A stretch of 17,242 nucleotides of DNA from JBEIVB01 sp040374085 (lineage in GTDB: Bacteria; Bacteroidota; Bacteroidia; UBA4408), in contig JBEIVB010000054.1 in assembly GCA_040374085.1 (NCBI GenBank), positions 1 through 17,242 on the forward strand. The letters are read 5' to 3'. The position numbers and the translations under genes were made by a program. How positions within the stretch are numbered: position 1 is the stretch's first letter; every line of letters starts with the position of its first letter. The notes beneath the pieces are model-generated. The model searched no databases, had not been told where the DNA came from, and worked only from the letters and a program-made list of their open reading frames with translations. Shown piece by piece: positions 1 to 6,183 of the stretch.

Positions 1-741
1 AATGTTTAAGCCGGTAAGGTTAGCGCTAACAGGTGCACCACCGTCAACAGAATAGTTGAGGGTCAAGGATGTAACAGCTGCACCACCAAAGTTGGTTAGG
101 CTTCCGGTAAGGGAAATGGGAAGGTTGTTGCCCGAGTAGCTGGGAACAATTACGTTGTTAACGGAAACATCCGCAGGCAGAGGAGTGTAAATAGTTACGT
201 TGTCTACACCGGCGCCATAAGTCCAGCCCGCTCCGTCGTTATAAAGGAAACCCAATTTAATGTTTTGGTTGGCGTAGTTGGCCAAGCTTACGAATTCGTT
301 TACCCAACCACCTTGACCGGTAAGGGTAGCAAGGTTGGTCCAGGTGGTGCCGCCATCGGTGCTGATGCGCACTTTCATGCTCTCAGTAGCACCCTGATAG
401 GTTCCTTCAATGAAGAAACGCTCGAAGCGAAGAGTAGGGTTTACAACGTTTGTTAAATCAATGGAAGGGCTGATGAGTAAATCAGCGCTTTTGTTGCAGT
501 TGCAAGCGTCGTCGTTGGTTCCTACAAATCGTCCGTGTGCCGGAAATGGAAATGAGTTGCTCGACAAAGCGGTGTTGATTCCGGATTTCCAACCTCCGTC
601 GGTTGCAAGGGTGGTATCCGTCCAGCCGGTTGGCAGGGCAGTGCCGGTGGTGCCTTCAAAGGTTTCTTCGAATACAATTTGCGATTGAGCAGCAAAGCTT
701 CCCAGGGCAAACAGGCACGCGAGGGGTAATTTTTTGAGCAT
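1..741 (-). CDS. Secreted choice-of-anchor J (cleaved-adhesin-like) protein, C-terminus cut off by window edge
   Basis: The frame is open from an ATG at 741 to base 1, giving 247 residues without a stop, so the gene continues beyond the window. Residues 1-21 form a signal peptide (MLKK, hydrophobic core, ending in SQ), so the protein is exported. Residues about 22-186 match the jelly-roll 'choice-of-anchor J' pattern: an EETFEG start, LPTGWT, a cysteine-containing CNCNKSADLLISPSIDL stretch, RISTDGGTTW, and a final GAGVDNVTIY strand. From about residue 190 (ADVSVNNVIVPSYSG) an Ig-like domain starts. In Bacteroidota such proteins are usually T9SS-exported adhesins or enzymes carrying a C-terminal sorting domain; here that end is missing, so T9SS export is an inference. 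Substrate or ligand is unknown. A TACGTTTG promoter element lies just upstream. Family call fairly sure, function unknown. Confidence 0.75.
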   Translation of the reverse strand, partial: MLKKLPLACLFALGSFAAQSQIVFEETFEGTTGTALPTGWTDTTLATDGGWKSGINTALSSNSFPFPAHGRFVGTNDDACNCNKSADLLISPSIDLTNVVNPTLRFERFFIEGTYQGATESMKVRISTDGGTTWTNLATLTGQGGWVNEFVSLANYANQNIKLGFLYNDGAGWTYGAGVDNVTIYTPLPADVSVNNVIVPSYSGNNLPISLTGSLTNFGGAAVTSLTLNYSVDGGAPVSANLTGLNI

Positions 742-768
742 GTTGTGTTTTTTTGATGGTTGTTTTTG

Positions 769-776
769 CAAACGTA
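769..776 (-). promoter_or_regulatory. Bacteroidota -7 element (TACGTTTG) for the truncated adhesin-like gene
   Basis: On the minus strand this is an exact match to TAnnTTTG, 27 bases before the ATG at 741. No TTG lies at the usual 17-23 base spacing upstream (one lies only 11 bases away), so the assignment rests on the -7 box and its position in the 132-base divergent intergenic region. Confidence 0.45.
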
Positions 777-873
777 CGGAAAAGGCACAAGGTTTAAATG
801 TCCATTAAAATTTGTTCAAAAATTTGTTTTGGGCTCGCGCAGCCTTAAATTGCGACCGATTTAATCGATCCAC

Positions 874-1593
874 ATGAAACACTTTACCGTTGGGCTGCTG
901 CTCTTCGCCTCTTTTTTGGCCGTCGCCCAACCCACCCCGTCTTTTGTTATCCGAGATGCGGTAAACAACAATCCCGTAACCTCCGAGCAATACGTTTACC
1001 TCGACCAGGCTGCAACTTCGGATACGGAGTTTGACTTGCATATTCAAAATGTTTCCAACTCCTCCAAGAACGTAAAGGTGCGCAGGTTGGAACTGTCAAC
1101 CGTCGCAGCCACAAAAAACTATTTCTGCTGGGTGCAGTGCTACGACAGCACCACAAGTGTGTCGCCTACCGGTCTCAACATCGCCGCCGGAGTCACCAAT
1201 TTCAATAATTTTCACGCCTATTATCGCGCCAACAACCAACCCGGAGAGTCCGTGATTTTATATCGTTTCTTCGATTCCAACAATCCTTCGGATTCGGTTT
1301 CGGTGCGCGTTCATTTTGTAGCTACACCCGCCTCGGTGGCCAAGGTTTCCGAATCTCCTACATTTTCATTCTGGCCAAACCCGGCAAGAGAAACGGTGCA
1401 GGTTAGCCTAAACACAGGTGCCCGAGAAGTGTTGTTGCGCAATTTATTGGGTCAGATTGTGGCTCAGCCCTCCATTGAAGTTGGCCAACGTCAGTTGACC
1501 TTATCGGTTTCTGCCTTGCCTCCCGGCGTTTATCTGCTGAGTGTGCGCGACCGCCAGGGACGCATTTCCTCTCAAAAAGTGTTGGTGGAGTAA
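874..1593 (+). CDS. Secreted T9SS cargo protein with type A C-terminal sorting domain
   Basis: 239 residues starting at ATG 874. Residues 1-19 are a signal peptide (MKHF, hydrophobic core, AVAQ). Residues about 22-150 form a beta-rich domain containing a CWVQC pair (Cys85, Cys89), a short 'nFhaYY' segment and RFFDSNNPSDSVSV; I do not recognise a specific enzyme. Residues about 163-239 are a typical type A sorting domain: WPNP at 167-170, LLGQIV, then LPPGVYLLSV and a terminal QKVLVE. By family knowledge the domain directs export through the outer membrane by the type IX system and is usually removed or attached to A-LPS. The protein is therefore probably surface-bound or released. Its stop lies 7 bases from the end of the convergent queD gene and no terminator hairpin fits between them. 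No convincing promoter box was found upstream; an 11-base palindrome (857-867) lies just before the start. Confidence 0.85.
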   Translation: MKHFTVGLLLFASFLAVAQPTPSFVIRDAVNNNPVTSEQYVYLDQAATSDTEFDLHIQNVSNSSKNVKVRRLELSTVAATKNYFCWVQCYDSTTSVSPTGLNIAAGVTNFNNFHAYYRANNQPGESVILYRFFDSNNPSDSVSVRVHFVATPASVAKVSESPTFSFWPNPARETVQVSLNTGAREVLLRNLLGQIVAQPSIEVGQRQLTLSVSALPPGVYLLSVRDRQGRISSQKVLVE

Positions 1594-1600
1594 CCAGGGT

Positions 1601-1960
1601 TTATATCCGCTCCCAAACCACACCGCTTTCGGGCGTTTCCTTCAATTCCAGTTTCCAAATGTTGGGAACTCGGGCAGTTAGTTTCTCTGCCAACCACTGA
1701 ACCAGTACCTCCGAGGTTGGGTTTTCCAGTCCTGGAATATCATTCAAAAGGTGATGGTCGAGCATGACCAGCACGGGCTGGAGCTCTTTTTTCAAATCTC
1801 CAAAATCCATGACCCACCCCTCCGGTTGAGCCACCGTGCCTCTAACAAATACCCTTAGGTGGTAGGTATGCCCATGAAGCCTCCGGCATTTGTGCTGTTC
1901 GGGAACATTGGGAAGGAAGTGCGCAGCATCGAAGCTGAAATCTTTAAAAATACTGATCAT
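1601..1960 (-). CDS. queD: 6-carboxy-5,6,7,8-tetrahydropterin synthase (QueD)
   Basis: 119 residues, the normal length for the 6-pyruvoyl-tetrahydropterin synthase/QueD family. QueD converts dihydroneopterin triphosphate to 6-carboxytetrahydropterin in the 7-deazaguanine (preQ0/queuosine) route, in the cytoplasm. Visible residues: zinc ligands His14 (FDAAH), His29 and His31 (LHGH); catalytic Cys25 in the CxxxHGH arrangement that marks QueD; Asp68-His69 in LDHHLLND; NPTSE at 80-84; and Glu108 for pterin anchoring. The ATG overlaps the stop of the upstream protease by 4 bases (ATGA), so the two are probably co-transcribed and translationally coupled, although their functions have no obvious link. 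No other queuosine gene is in the window. PTPS itself is the alternative, less likely because of the short length and the Cys spacing. Confidence 0.92.
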   Translation of the reverse strand: MISIFKDFSFDAAHFLPNVPEQHKCRRLHGHTYHLRVFVRGTVAQPEGWVMDFGDLKKELQPVLVMLDHHLLNDIPGLENPTSEVLVQWLAEKLTARVPNIWKLELKETPESGVVWERI

Positions 1961-3486
1961 GGATGCAGAAAAACGGGTTGGGTGATGCTGCTGCCATCGG
2001 CCTTAAGCAGGCGAATGAAGTAGATGCCCGCCTCCCCAACCGAAACAGGGATGGATTGCATTCCGGTTTGAAGTTGAACCTGTTGTGGTGCCAAGAAAGA
2101 TTGCCCCAGGCTGGTATATCCTTCTAAAATAATGGAGGCTGCAACCGGTGAGGAAATCCATATTTGCCCTTCTGAGAACCAGACGTTCGGCCTTGTGCCT
2201 TCCTCTGTGGATTCAGGCAAACCCAACATGAAGCTTACGCACTGCAAGCTGCGGAAGGCATTTAGCCTGCCCGATCCAAAGCTGCACCCGCATTGCTGAG
2301 CACCCAAATAGGTGTAGTCGGTTACCTCCCTTAGGCAAGAAGAAACCTCGTAGGGAAGGAGGTCGGGTTTCATGGCCAGCATAAGAGCCGCAACGCCGGA
2401 AACCAAGGGTGCCGAAAAGCTGGTTCCCGAAACATAGCCGTAGCGTGCCCCCGGAAGTGTGGTGGCGATGTTCTCGCCGGGCGCAGCCAAATCTACCCAA
2501 TCGCCGTAGTTGGAAAACGTTGATTTCAGATCGGTTTGGGTGGAGGAAGAAATGCCGTTGACCCTTTGGTAGGCCGCAGGGTAAATGGGCGTATCCGTAT
2601 TCTCGTTTCCCGCGGCGCACACCATCACCACACGCTTACGCAGTACAGCGGTATCGATGATCTCGGTTAATAAAAAACTGTTTTCTGGGCTGCCCCAAGA
2701 TAGGTTTAACACCCGGGCGCCCATGTCTATGGCGTAGGCTATGCCTTCTGCACCATGGGTTACATAAATGCCATTGCTGCTGATTTTTACGGGCAGCAAC
2801 CGGGTATTCCACAACATGGAAGCTATTCCTCGGGTGTTGTTGGTTGCTCCAGCCAAAACACCGGCCACAGACGTTCCGTGGTTCCAATTGGAATCGGGGG
2901 GAAGCACAGAAGGAGAAGAGGTAGAAACATCATAACCCTTATAGTCGTCCACGAATCCGTTTCCATCGTTATCAATACCATCGCCGGGCGTTTCTTCATA
3001 GTTGATGAAGATGTTCGATTGCAGGTCGGGATGCAGGATGTCTACGGCATCATCGGCCACGGCAACCAGCACGGAGGTGTCGCCCTGAGAAAAGTCCCAT
3101 GCCTGAGATGCCTTGATCTTAAGTAAGCCCCATTGCTGACCAAGGAGGAACAAGGAATCGTTGGGCGGCTGTGAGAATCGGTACTTGGGAATGGGATCTA
3201 CGGTTTTTACAAGGCTGCTGTTGCGCAGGAAAGCCAAAACGACTTCATCGTTGCCATCTGCCTCAACCCGGTACCAATCTTTCAGATTCATAAATCGGGT
3301 TTTGTGGAGCGCACTGTCTATGCGGGTTTCCGGGATTCGAGTGAGTTCGGAAAAGAAGGCGCGTTTCGCTTGGTTGGGGCAAGGATTTATCATGCGGACG
3401 TAATAATGTCCGGCCAGGCTTTTCAGGGGCAAGGCTGCCACTGTGCAAAGTAGAAATACCCCGATTTTGAAAACCCTTTTGTGCAT
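1957..3486 (-). CDS. Exported subtilisin-like serine protease (S8 family) with degenerate sorting-like C-terminus
   Basis: 509 residues from ATG 3486. A TTG two codons earlier also keeps the frame but lies inside the promoter box, so it is rejected. Residues 1-25 are a signal peptide; about 26-115 a propeptide region; about 120-420 the peptidase S8 domain. The triad is visible: Asp145 (VAVADDAVD), His203 (NHGTSVAG), Ser356 (SGTSFSAPLVSG), plus oxyanion Asn294 (AAGNEN). The usual DTG/DSG after the catalytic Asp reads DDA. A DGIDNDGNGFVDDY segment is a likely calcium site, as in many Bacteroidota subtilases. Four cysteines cluster around 384-416. The last about 80 residues (TSLGQSFLAP..., GIYFIRLL, QPVFLHP) resemble a T9SS type A sorting domain lacking the PNP-type motif, so surface export is plausible but inferred. 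It is followed by queD with a 4-base overlap. Confidence 0.9.
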   Translation of the reverse strand: MHKRVFKIGVFLLCTVAALPLKSLAGHYYVRMINPCPNQAKRAFFSELTRIPETRIDSALHKTRFMNLKDWYRVEADGNDEVVLAFLRNSSLVKTVDPIPKYRFSQPPNDSLFLLGQQWGLLKIKASQAWDFSQGDTSVLVAVADDAVDILHPDLQSNIFINYEETPGDGIDNDGNGFVDDYKGYDVSTSSPSVLPPDSNWNHGTSVAGVLAGATNNTRGIASMLWNTRLLPVKISSNGIYVTHGAEGIAYAIDMGARVLNLSWGSPENSFLLTEIIDTAVLRKRVVMVCAAGNENTDTPIYPAAYQRVNGISSSTQTDLKSTFSNYGDWVDLAAPGENIATTLPGARYGYVSGTSFSAPLVSGVAALMLAMKPDLLPYEVSSCLREVTDYTYLGAQQCGCSFGSGRLNAFRSLQCVSFMLGLPESTEEGTRPNVWFSEGQIWISSPVAASIILEGYTSLGQSFLAPQQVQLQTGMQSIPVSVGEAGIYFIRLLKADGSSITQPVFLHP

Positions 3487-3506
3487 GCCCAAATTTACTA
3501 CCTTTC
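3479..3506 (+). promoter_or_regulatory. Promoter for the small basic exported peptide (TTG-N17-TACCTTTC)
   Basis: TTG at 3479-3481 and TACCTTTC at 3499-3506, one mismatch from TAnnTTTG, spaced 17 bases as in flavobacterial promoters. The ATG follows 18 bases later. It overlaps the divergent protease promoter, so the two probably compete for polymerase. Confidence 0.45.
3490..3497 (-). promoter_or_regulatory. -7 promoter element (TAAATTTG) abutting the protease start codon
   Basis: Exact TAnnTTTG on the minus strand with only 3 bases between its last G and the ATG at 3486. Transcription would begin on or next to the ATG, implying a leaderless or near-leaderless mRNA. It also rules out the TTG at 3492-3490 as the start codon. 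No TTG at the usual distance upstream. Confidence 0.5.
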
Positions 3507-3524
3507 AGGCTCTAAAACGCAGCT

Positions 3525-3710
3525 ATGAAAGGAAAAGTATGGGCCTTAGCCTTATTGATGCTTGCCGGTGCGGCATACGCTCAGGATGCACCTGAGGCGA
3601 AGAAGAAAGAAACCCGCCAGGAGCGCCGCGAGCGCAAGGAGAAAGAGAAGAAAGCCTCCGAAAAGAACGCCCGCCGAGCAGAGAAGATAAAAGCTGCCGG
3701 AGGCCGTTGA
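3525..3710 (+). CDS. Small exported highly charged basic peptide, 61 aa
   Basis: ATG 3525, 61 residues. Residues 1-19 are a clear signal peptide (MKGK, then hydrophobic ALALLMLAGAAYA, cleavage before QD). The remaining about 42 residues hold 17 Lys/Arg and 9 Asp/Glu with no aromatic residue, and should form a single amphipathic or coiled-coil helix. There is no recognised domain. A good promoter match precedes it, and the histidine kinase gene starts 34 bases after its stop, so it may be the first gene of a peptide-kinase-sirtuin transcript. Periplasmic location is inferred from the signal peptide. The opposite-strand frame here is a shadow. That the gene is real is supported by the signal peptide and promoter; its function is unknown. 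Confidence 0.65.
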   Translation: MKGKVWALALLMLAGAAYAQDAPEAKKKETRQERRERKEKEKKASEKNARRAEKIKAAGGR

Positions 3711-3744
3711 TCCTGTTTTCTTCCCGGCTCCAATCCCTCCGCGC

Positions 3745-5274
3745 TTGAACCTTTATTCGCGCAAACAGACCTGGAAATTGGCCTTGGCCATTTTTGCCGG
3801 GCTCATTGTTTTTGTGAGCCTTTGGTACACCAATGGGTTGGTGAAAGACATCGCTCAAGAGGAGCGCCAAAAGGCCCGAACCTGGGCCGGTGTTATTCAA
3901 AGTAAGGCCCGGCTGGTGCGGCAAACGAATGAACTCTTTGCCCGTGTAAAACTCGAGGAACGCAAGCGCGTGGAGATCTGGGCTCAGGCCACCCAGCGCG
4001 TGCTCCTAACCGGCGACGATGGAGACCGCAATTTTTTCATCTCCATCATCTCCTCCAATAAAACCATTCCGGTGGTGCTGGTCGATCACGAGGGCAACCT
4101 CAACAGTTGGCTCAACATCGATTCCGTTTCCGCAACAACTCCGTTCAAACTCACCCGGCGCGAGCGCGGCATCCTGAACCGAGAAGTAGCTGCCATGAAG
4201 GCACAACACAAACCTCTCAAGCTGCCGTATTACGGCAAGCTTTATATGAGTCTATATTATAAAAACTCCAAGATCTATTCCGACTTAAAAGCAACGCTCG
4301 ACCGCATCATGACCTCTTTTCTGGATGAGGTAACTTCCAACACCGCTTCCATTCCTGTGGTCATCACCAATGGATCGGGCACACGCATTCTGTACACCGG
4401 GAACCTGCAAACCGAACCTCCCGCCAAGCCGCAACGATTGCCCGCTTTTCTGGAGACCTTCCGAGCCGAGAATGCACCCATTCGGGTCAATCTGGGCGAC
4501 GGCATCCAAAACGTTATATATTATAAAAACTCCACCCTGCTGCGGCAGTTGAGGATGTTTCCGTATGTACAGCTCACCGTTATTGGCTTGTTTTTATTGG
4601 TGGCCTACATCCTCTTCAACACCAGCAGAAAAGCCGAGCAGAATCAAGTATGGTTGGGCTGGGCGAAAGAAACGGCCCATCAACTGGGCACCCCATTGTC
4701 ATCGTTGATGGGTTGGGTGGATTACCTTGAGGACAAAGGGCAACAGGCCATGGCGGTGGAACTGAAAAAAGATGTGGAGCGTCTTCAGGTCATCACCGAC
4801 CGCTTCTCCAAAATTGGTTCGGCTCCTGTGCTGCAGGAGGTGCCGTTTTCGGAGGCTACTGCCGGAATGATATCTTATATGCGCAAGCGCATTCCCTCGG
4901 GCATACAAATCATCACCGAAGGCGATCCCGAACTCAAAGCCAAACTCAACCCGGTGCTGTTCGATTGGGTGGTGGAAAACCTCATCCGCAACGCCGTAGA
5001 TGCCATTCCGGAAGGGAAAGGTTGGATTCGTTTGTACCATTATGCAGAATCCAACCGGCTTATCTTTGAGATCAGCGACAGCGGGAAAGGCATTCCCAAG
5101 AACCGGTTCAAAACCATTTTTAAACCCGGATACACCACCAAGAAACGAGGTTGGGGGCTGGGTTTATCGCTCACCAAACGCATTGTGGAGGAATACCATA
5201 AAGGGCGTATTTCGGTGAAACAGTCAGAGCCCGGAAAAGGCACCACGTTTTTGGTCCAGCTCAAGCGCGCATGA
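3745..5274 (+). CDS. Membrane sensor histidine kinase with duplicated extracytoplasmic sensor unit
   Basis: 509 residues. The start is taken as TTG 3745, because no ATG or GTG precedes the first membrane helix in frame. TM1 is about residues 11-29 and TM2 about 273-292, leaving about 240 residues outside the inner membrane. The cytoplasmic part has the H-box (His312 in ETAHQLGTPLSSL), N-box (ENLIRNAVDAI, 411-421), G1 (DSGKGI, 445-450), an FKPGYTTK F-box and G2 (GWGLGLSLTKRI). It is thus a complete autokinase; no HAMP or receiver domain is seen. The sensor part appears to hold two related units, about 97-182 and 190-271, each with IPVV near its start and YYKNS near its end. The response regulator is not adjacent. 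The stop overlaps the cobB start (ATGATG), so the two are co-translated. Signal and target are unknown. Confidence 0.9.
   Translation: MNLYSRKQTWKLALAIFAGLIVFVSLWYTNGLVKDIAQEERQKARTWAGVIQSKARLVRQTNELFARVKLEERKRVEIWAQATQRVLLTGDDGDRNFFISIISSNKTIPVVLVDHEGNLNSWLNIDSVSATTPFKLTRRERGILNREVAAMKAQHKPLKLPYYGKLYMSLYYKNSKIYSDLKATLDRIMTSFLDEVTSNTASIPVVITNGSGTRILYTGNLQTEPPAKPQRLPAFLETFRAENAPIRVNLGDGIQNVIYYKNSTLLRQLRMFPYVQLTVIGLFLLVAYILFNTSRKAEQNQVWLGWAKETAHQLGTPLSSLMGWVDYLEDKGQQAMAVELKKDVERLQVITDRFSKIGSAPVLQEVPFSEATAGMISYMRKRIPSGIQIITEGDPELKAKLNPVLFDWVVENLIRNAVDAIPEGKGWIRLYHYAESNRLIFEISDSGKGIPKNRFKTIFKPGYTTKKRGWGLGLSLTKRIVEEYHKGRISVKQSEPGKGTTFLVQLKRA
4253..4270 (+). repeat. 18-base direct repeat, copy 1, inside the histidine kinase gene
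   Basis: TATATTATAAAAACTCCA, identical to 4517-4534 and in the same reading frame; it encodes YYKNS at residues 171-175. It marks the end of the first sensor unit of the kinase. Confidence 0.8.
4517..4534 (+). repeat. 18-base direct repeat, copy 2, inside the histidine kinase gene
   Basis: Second exact copy, 264 bases (88 codons) downstream of the first. It encodes YYKNS at residues 259-263, at the end of the second sensor unit and just before TM2. Confidence 0.8.
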
Positions 5275-5972
5275 TGAACGTAGTGGTTTTGACCGGTGCA
5301 GGCATCAGTGCGGAGAGCGGCATCAGAACGTTCCGCGCAAGCGATGGGCTTTGGGAGAATTACAACATTGAAGACGTAGCTACACCCGAAGCATGGAGGA
5401 AAAATCCGGAGCTTGTGTTGGAGTTTTACAATCAGAGGCGGCGCCAGCTTGCGGGGGTGAAACCCAATGCCGGACACATGGCCTTAGCCGGGTTGCAGGA
5501 GGAGGTTGAGGTGCATGTGGTTACACAAAACGTGGATGACTTGCATGAGCGGGCCGGCTCTCGCCAGGTCCTTCACCTGCACGGTGAGCTCACCATGGCC
5601 CGCAGCACCGGTCCGACAGAGGCGGTAACGCACATTGCTTATCATGACCTGAGCTTGGGCATGACCTGTTCGGAGGGGTACCAACTGAGGCCCCACATCG
5701 TGTGGTTTGGCGAGATGGTTCCGGCTCTCGAGGAGGCTGCAGCACGGGTGGCGCAAGCCGATGTGCTCCTCATCGTGGGCACCAGCCTCAACGTCTATCC
5801 CGCAGCCGGACTGCATCAAGCCCTGCCTGCCGGTAAGCCCATCCTCCTTATAGACCCAGCCGCGGCTGACCTGGCCCACAACCTATACCACCCGGTTACC
5901 CTTTTTGCCGAACCTGCCACCACCGGCGTCGCAAAGGCCTGCCACTGGATTCGGAATCTTGCAGCACAATAG
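5271..5972 (+). CDS. cobB: NAD-dependent sirtuin protein deacylase (CobB type, class III)
   Basis: 233 residues, cytoplasmic. Removes acyl groups from protein lysines using NAD+, giving nicotinamide and O-acyl-ADP-ribose. Motifs: GAGIS at 9-13, FRASDGLW, QNVDDLH at 86-92, catalytic His104 in LHLHGE, RPHIVWFGE at 140-148, and GTSLNVYPAAG. Tyr53 and Arg56 (FYNQRRR) match the Tyr-x-x-Arg pair that lets E. coli CobB and human SIRT5 bind succinyl-lysine, so desuccinylation or malonylation removal is plausible. The zinc-binding module is reduced: only one Cys (Cys133) remains where four are usual. ATG 5271 overlaps the kinase stop; a second ATG at 5274 is equally possible. It could serve to reset acetylation of metabolic enzymes such as acetyl-CoA synthetase, as known for CobB. 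Confidence 0.93.
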   Translation: MMNVVVLTGAGISAESGIRTFRASDGLWENYNIEDVATPEAWRKNPELVLEFYNQRRRQLAGVKPNAGHMALAGLQEEVEVHVVTQNVDDLHERAGSRQVLHLHGELTMARSTGPTEAVTHIAYHDLSLGMTCSEGYQLRPHIVWFGEMVPALEEAAARVAQADVLLIVGTSLNVYPAAGLHQALPAGKPILLIDPAAADLAHNLYHPVTLFAEPATTGVAKACHWIRNLAAQ

Positions 5973-5998
5973 GGTGTAGGATTTTTGTCGAACTTCTC

Positions 5999-6006
5999 TA
6001 TATTTG
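5999..6006 (+). promoter_or_regulatory. -7 promoter element (TATATTTG) of the tRNA-Leu gene
   Basis: Exact TAnnTTTG match ending 10 bases before the first base of the mature tRNA, giving a very short 5' leader. The TTG at 5985-5987 is only 11 bases upstream, too close for a standard -33 element. Confidence 0.55.
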
Positions 6007-6016
6007 TGCACCCAAT

Positions 6017-6101
6017 GCGGAAGTGGCGTAATTGGTAGCCGCACCAGACTTAGGATCTGGCGCCGCGAGGCGTGGGGGTTCGAGTCCCTTCTTCCGCACC
6101 A
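6017..6101 (+). tRNA. tRNA-Leu (anticodon UAG), CCA encoded
   Basis: An 85-base class II tRNA. The acceptor stem GCGGAAG (6017-6023) pairs with CTTCCGC (6091-6097), followed by A73 and an encoded CCA. The anticodon arm CCAGA-CTTAGGA-TCTGG gives anticodon TAG, reading CUA and other CUN leucine codons. A long variable arm (GCCGCGAGGCG region) fits tRNA-Leu, and the T arm carries GGTTCGAGTCC. It stands alone with its own promoter box and terminator, between the sirtuin and the deacetylase-family genes. Confidence 0.97.
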
Positions 6102-6130
6102 GCCCCGGTAAAAGCCGGGGCTTTTTTTTT
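6102..6130 (+). terminator. Rho-independent terminator after tRNA-Leu
   Basis: GCCCCGG (6102-6108) pairs perfectly with CCGGGGC (6115-6121) across a 6-base loop, followed by nine Ts (6122-6130). It begins right after the CCA end, so it defines the 3' end of the tRNA transcript and isolates the downstream gene. Confidence 0.93.
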
Positions 6131-6171
6131 GTTCCATCCCAAGCTTCTGGAGGCAAATGAAGCGCATGGGT

Positions 6172-6179
6172 TAGTTTTG
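6172..6179 (+). promoter_or_regulatory. -7 promoter element (TAGTTTTG) four bases from the deacetylase start
   Basis: Exact TAnnTTTG match followed by CAAC and the ATG at 6184. It lies after the tRNA terminator, so the gene needs its own promoter. The spacing implies a leaderless mRNA. No TTG at 17-23 bases upstream was found. Confidence 0.5.
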
Positions 6180-6183
6180 CAAC

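Noticed and set aside
857..867. Palindrome CGATTTAATCG upstream of the T9SS cargo gene
   Set aside because: Short and AT-rich, with no second copy or adjoining promoter box; could be chance.
3523..3924. Minus-strand open frame of 133 codons opposite the small basic peptide and the kinase start
   Set aside because: The plus-strand peptide has a signal sequence and promoter; this frame has neither.
5985..6006. TTG 11 bases before the TATATTTG box of the tRNA, and the same spacing at 769-790
   Set aside because: The spacing is below the 17-23 bases expected for a -33 element; two cases are not enough to claim a new promoter class.
5883..6167. Minus-strand open frame of 94 codons across the tRNA, with an RRDSNPH stretch
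   Set aside because: It is the antisense translation of tRNA-Leu; RRDSNPH-type sequences are a well-known artefact of tRNA genes.
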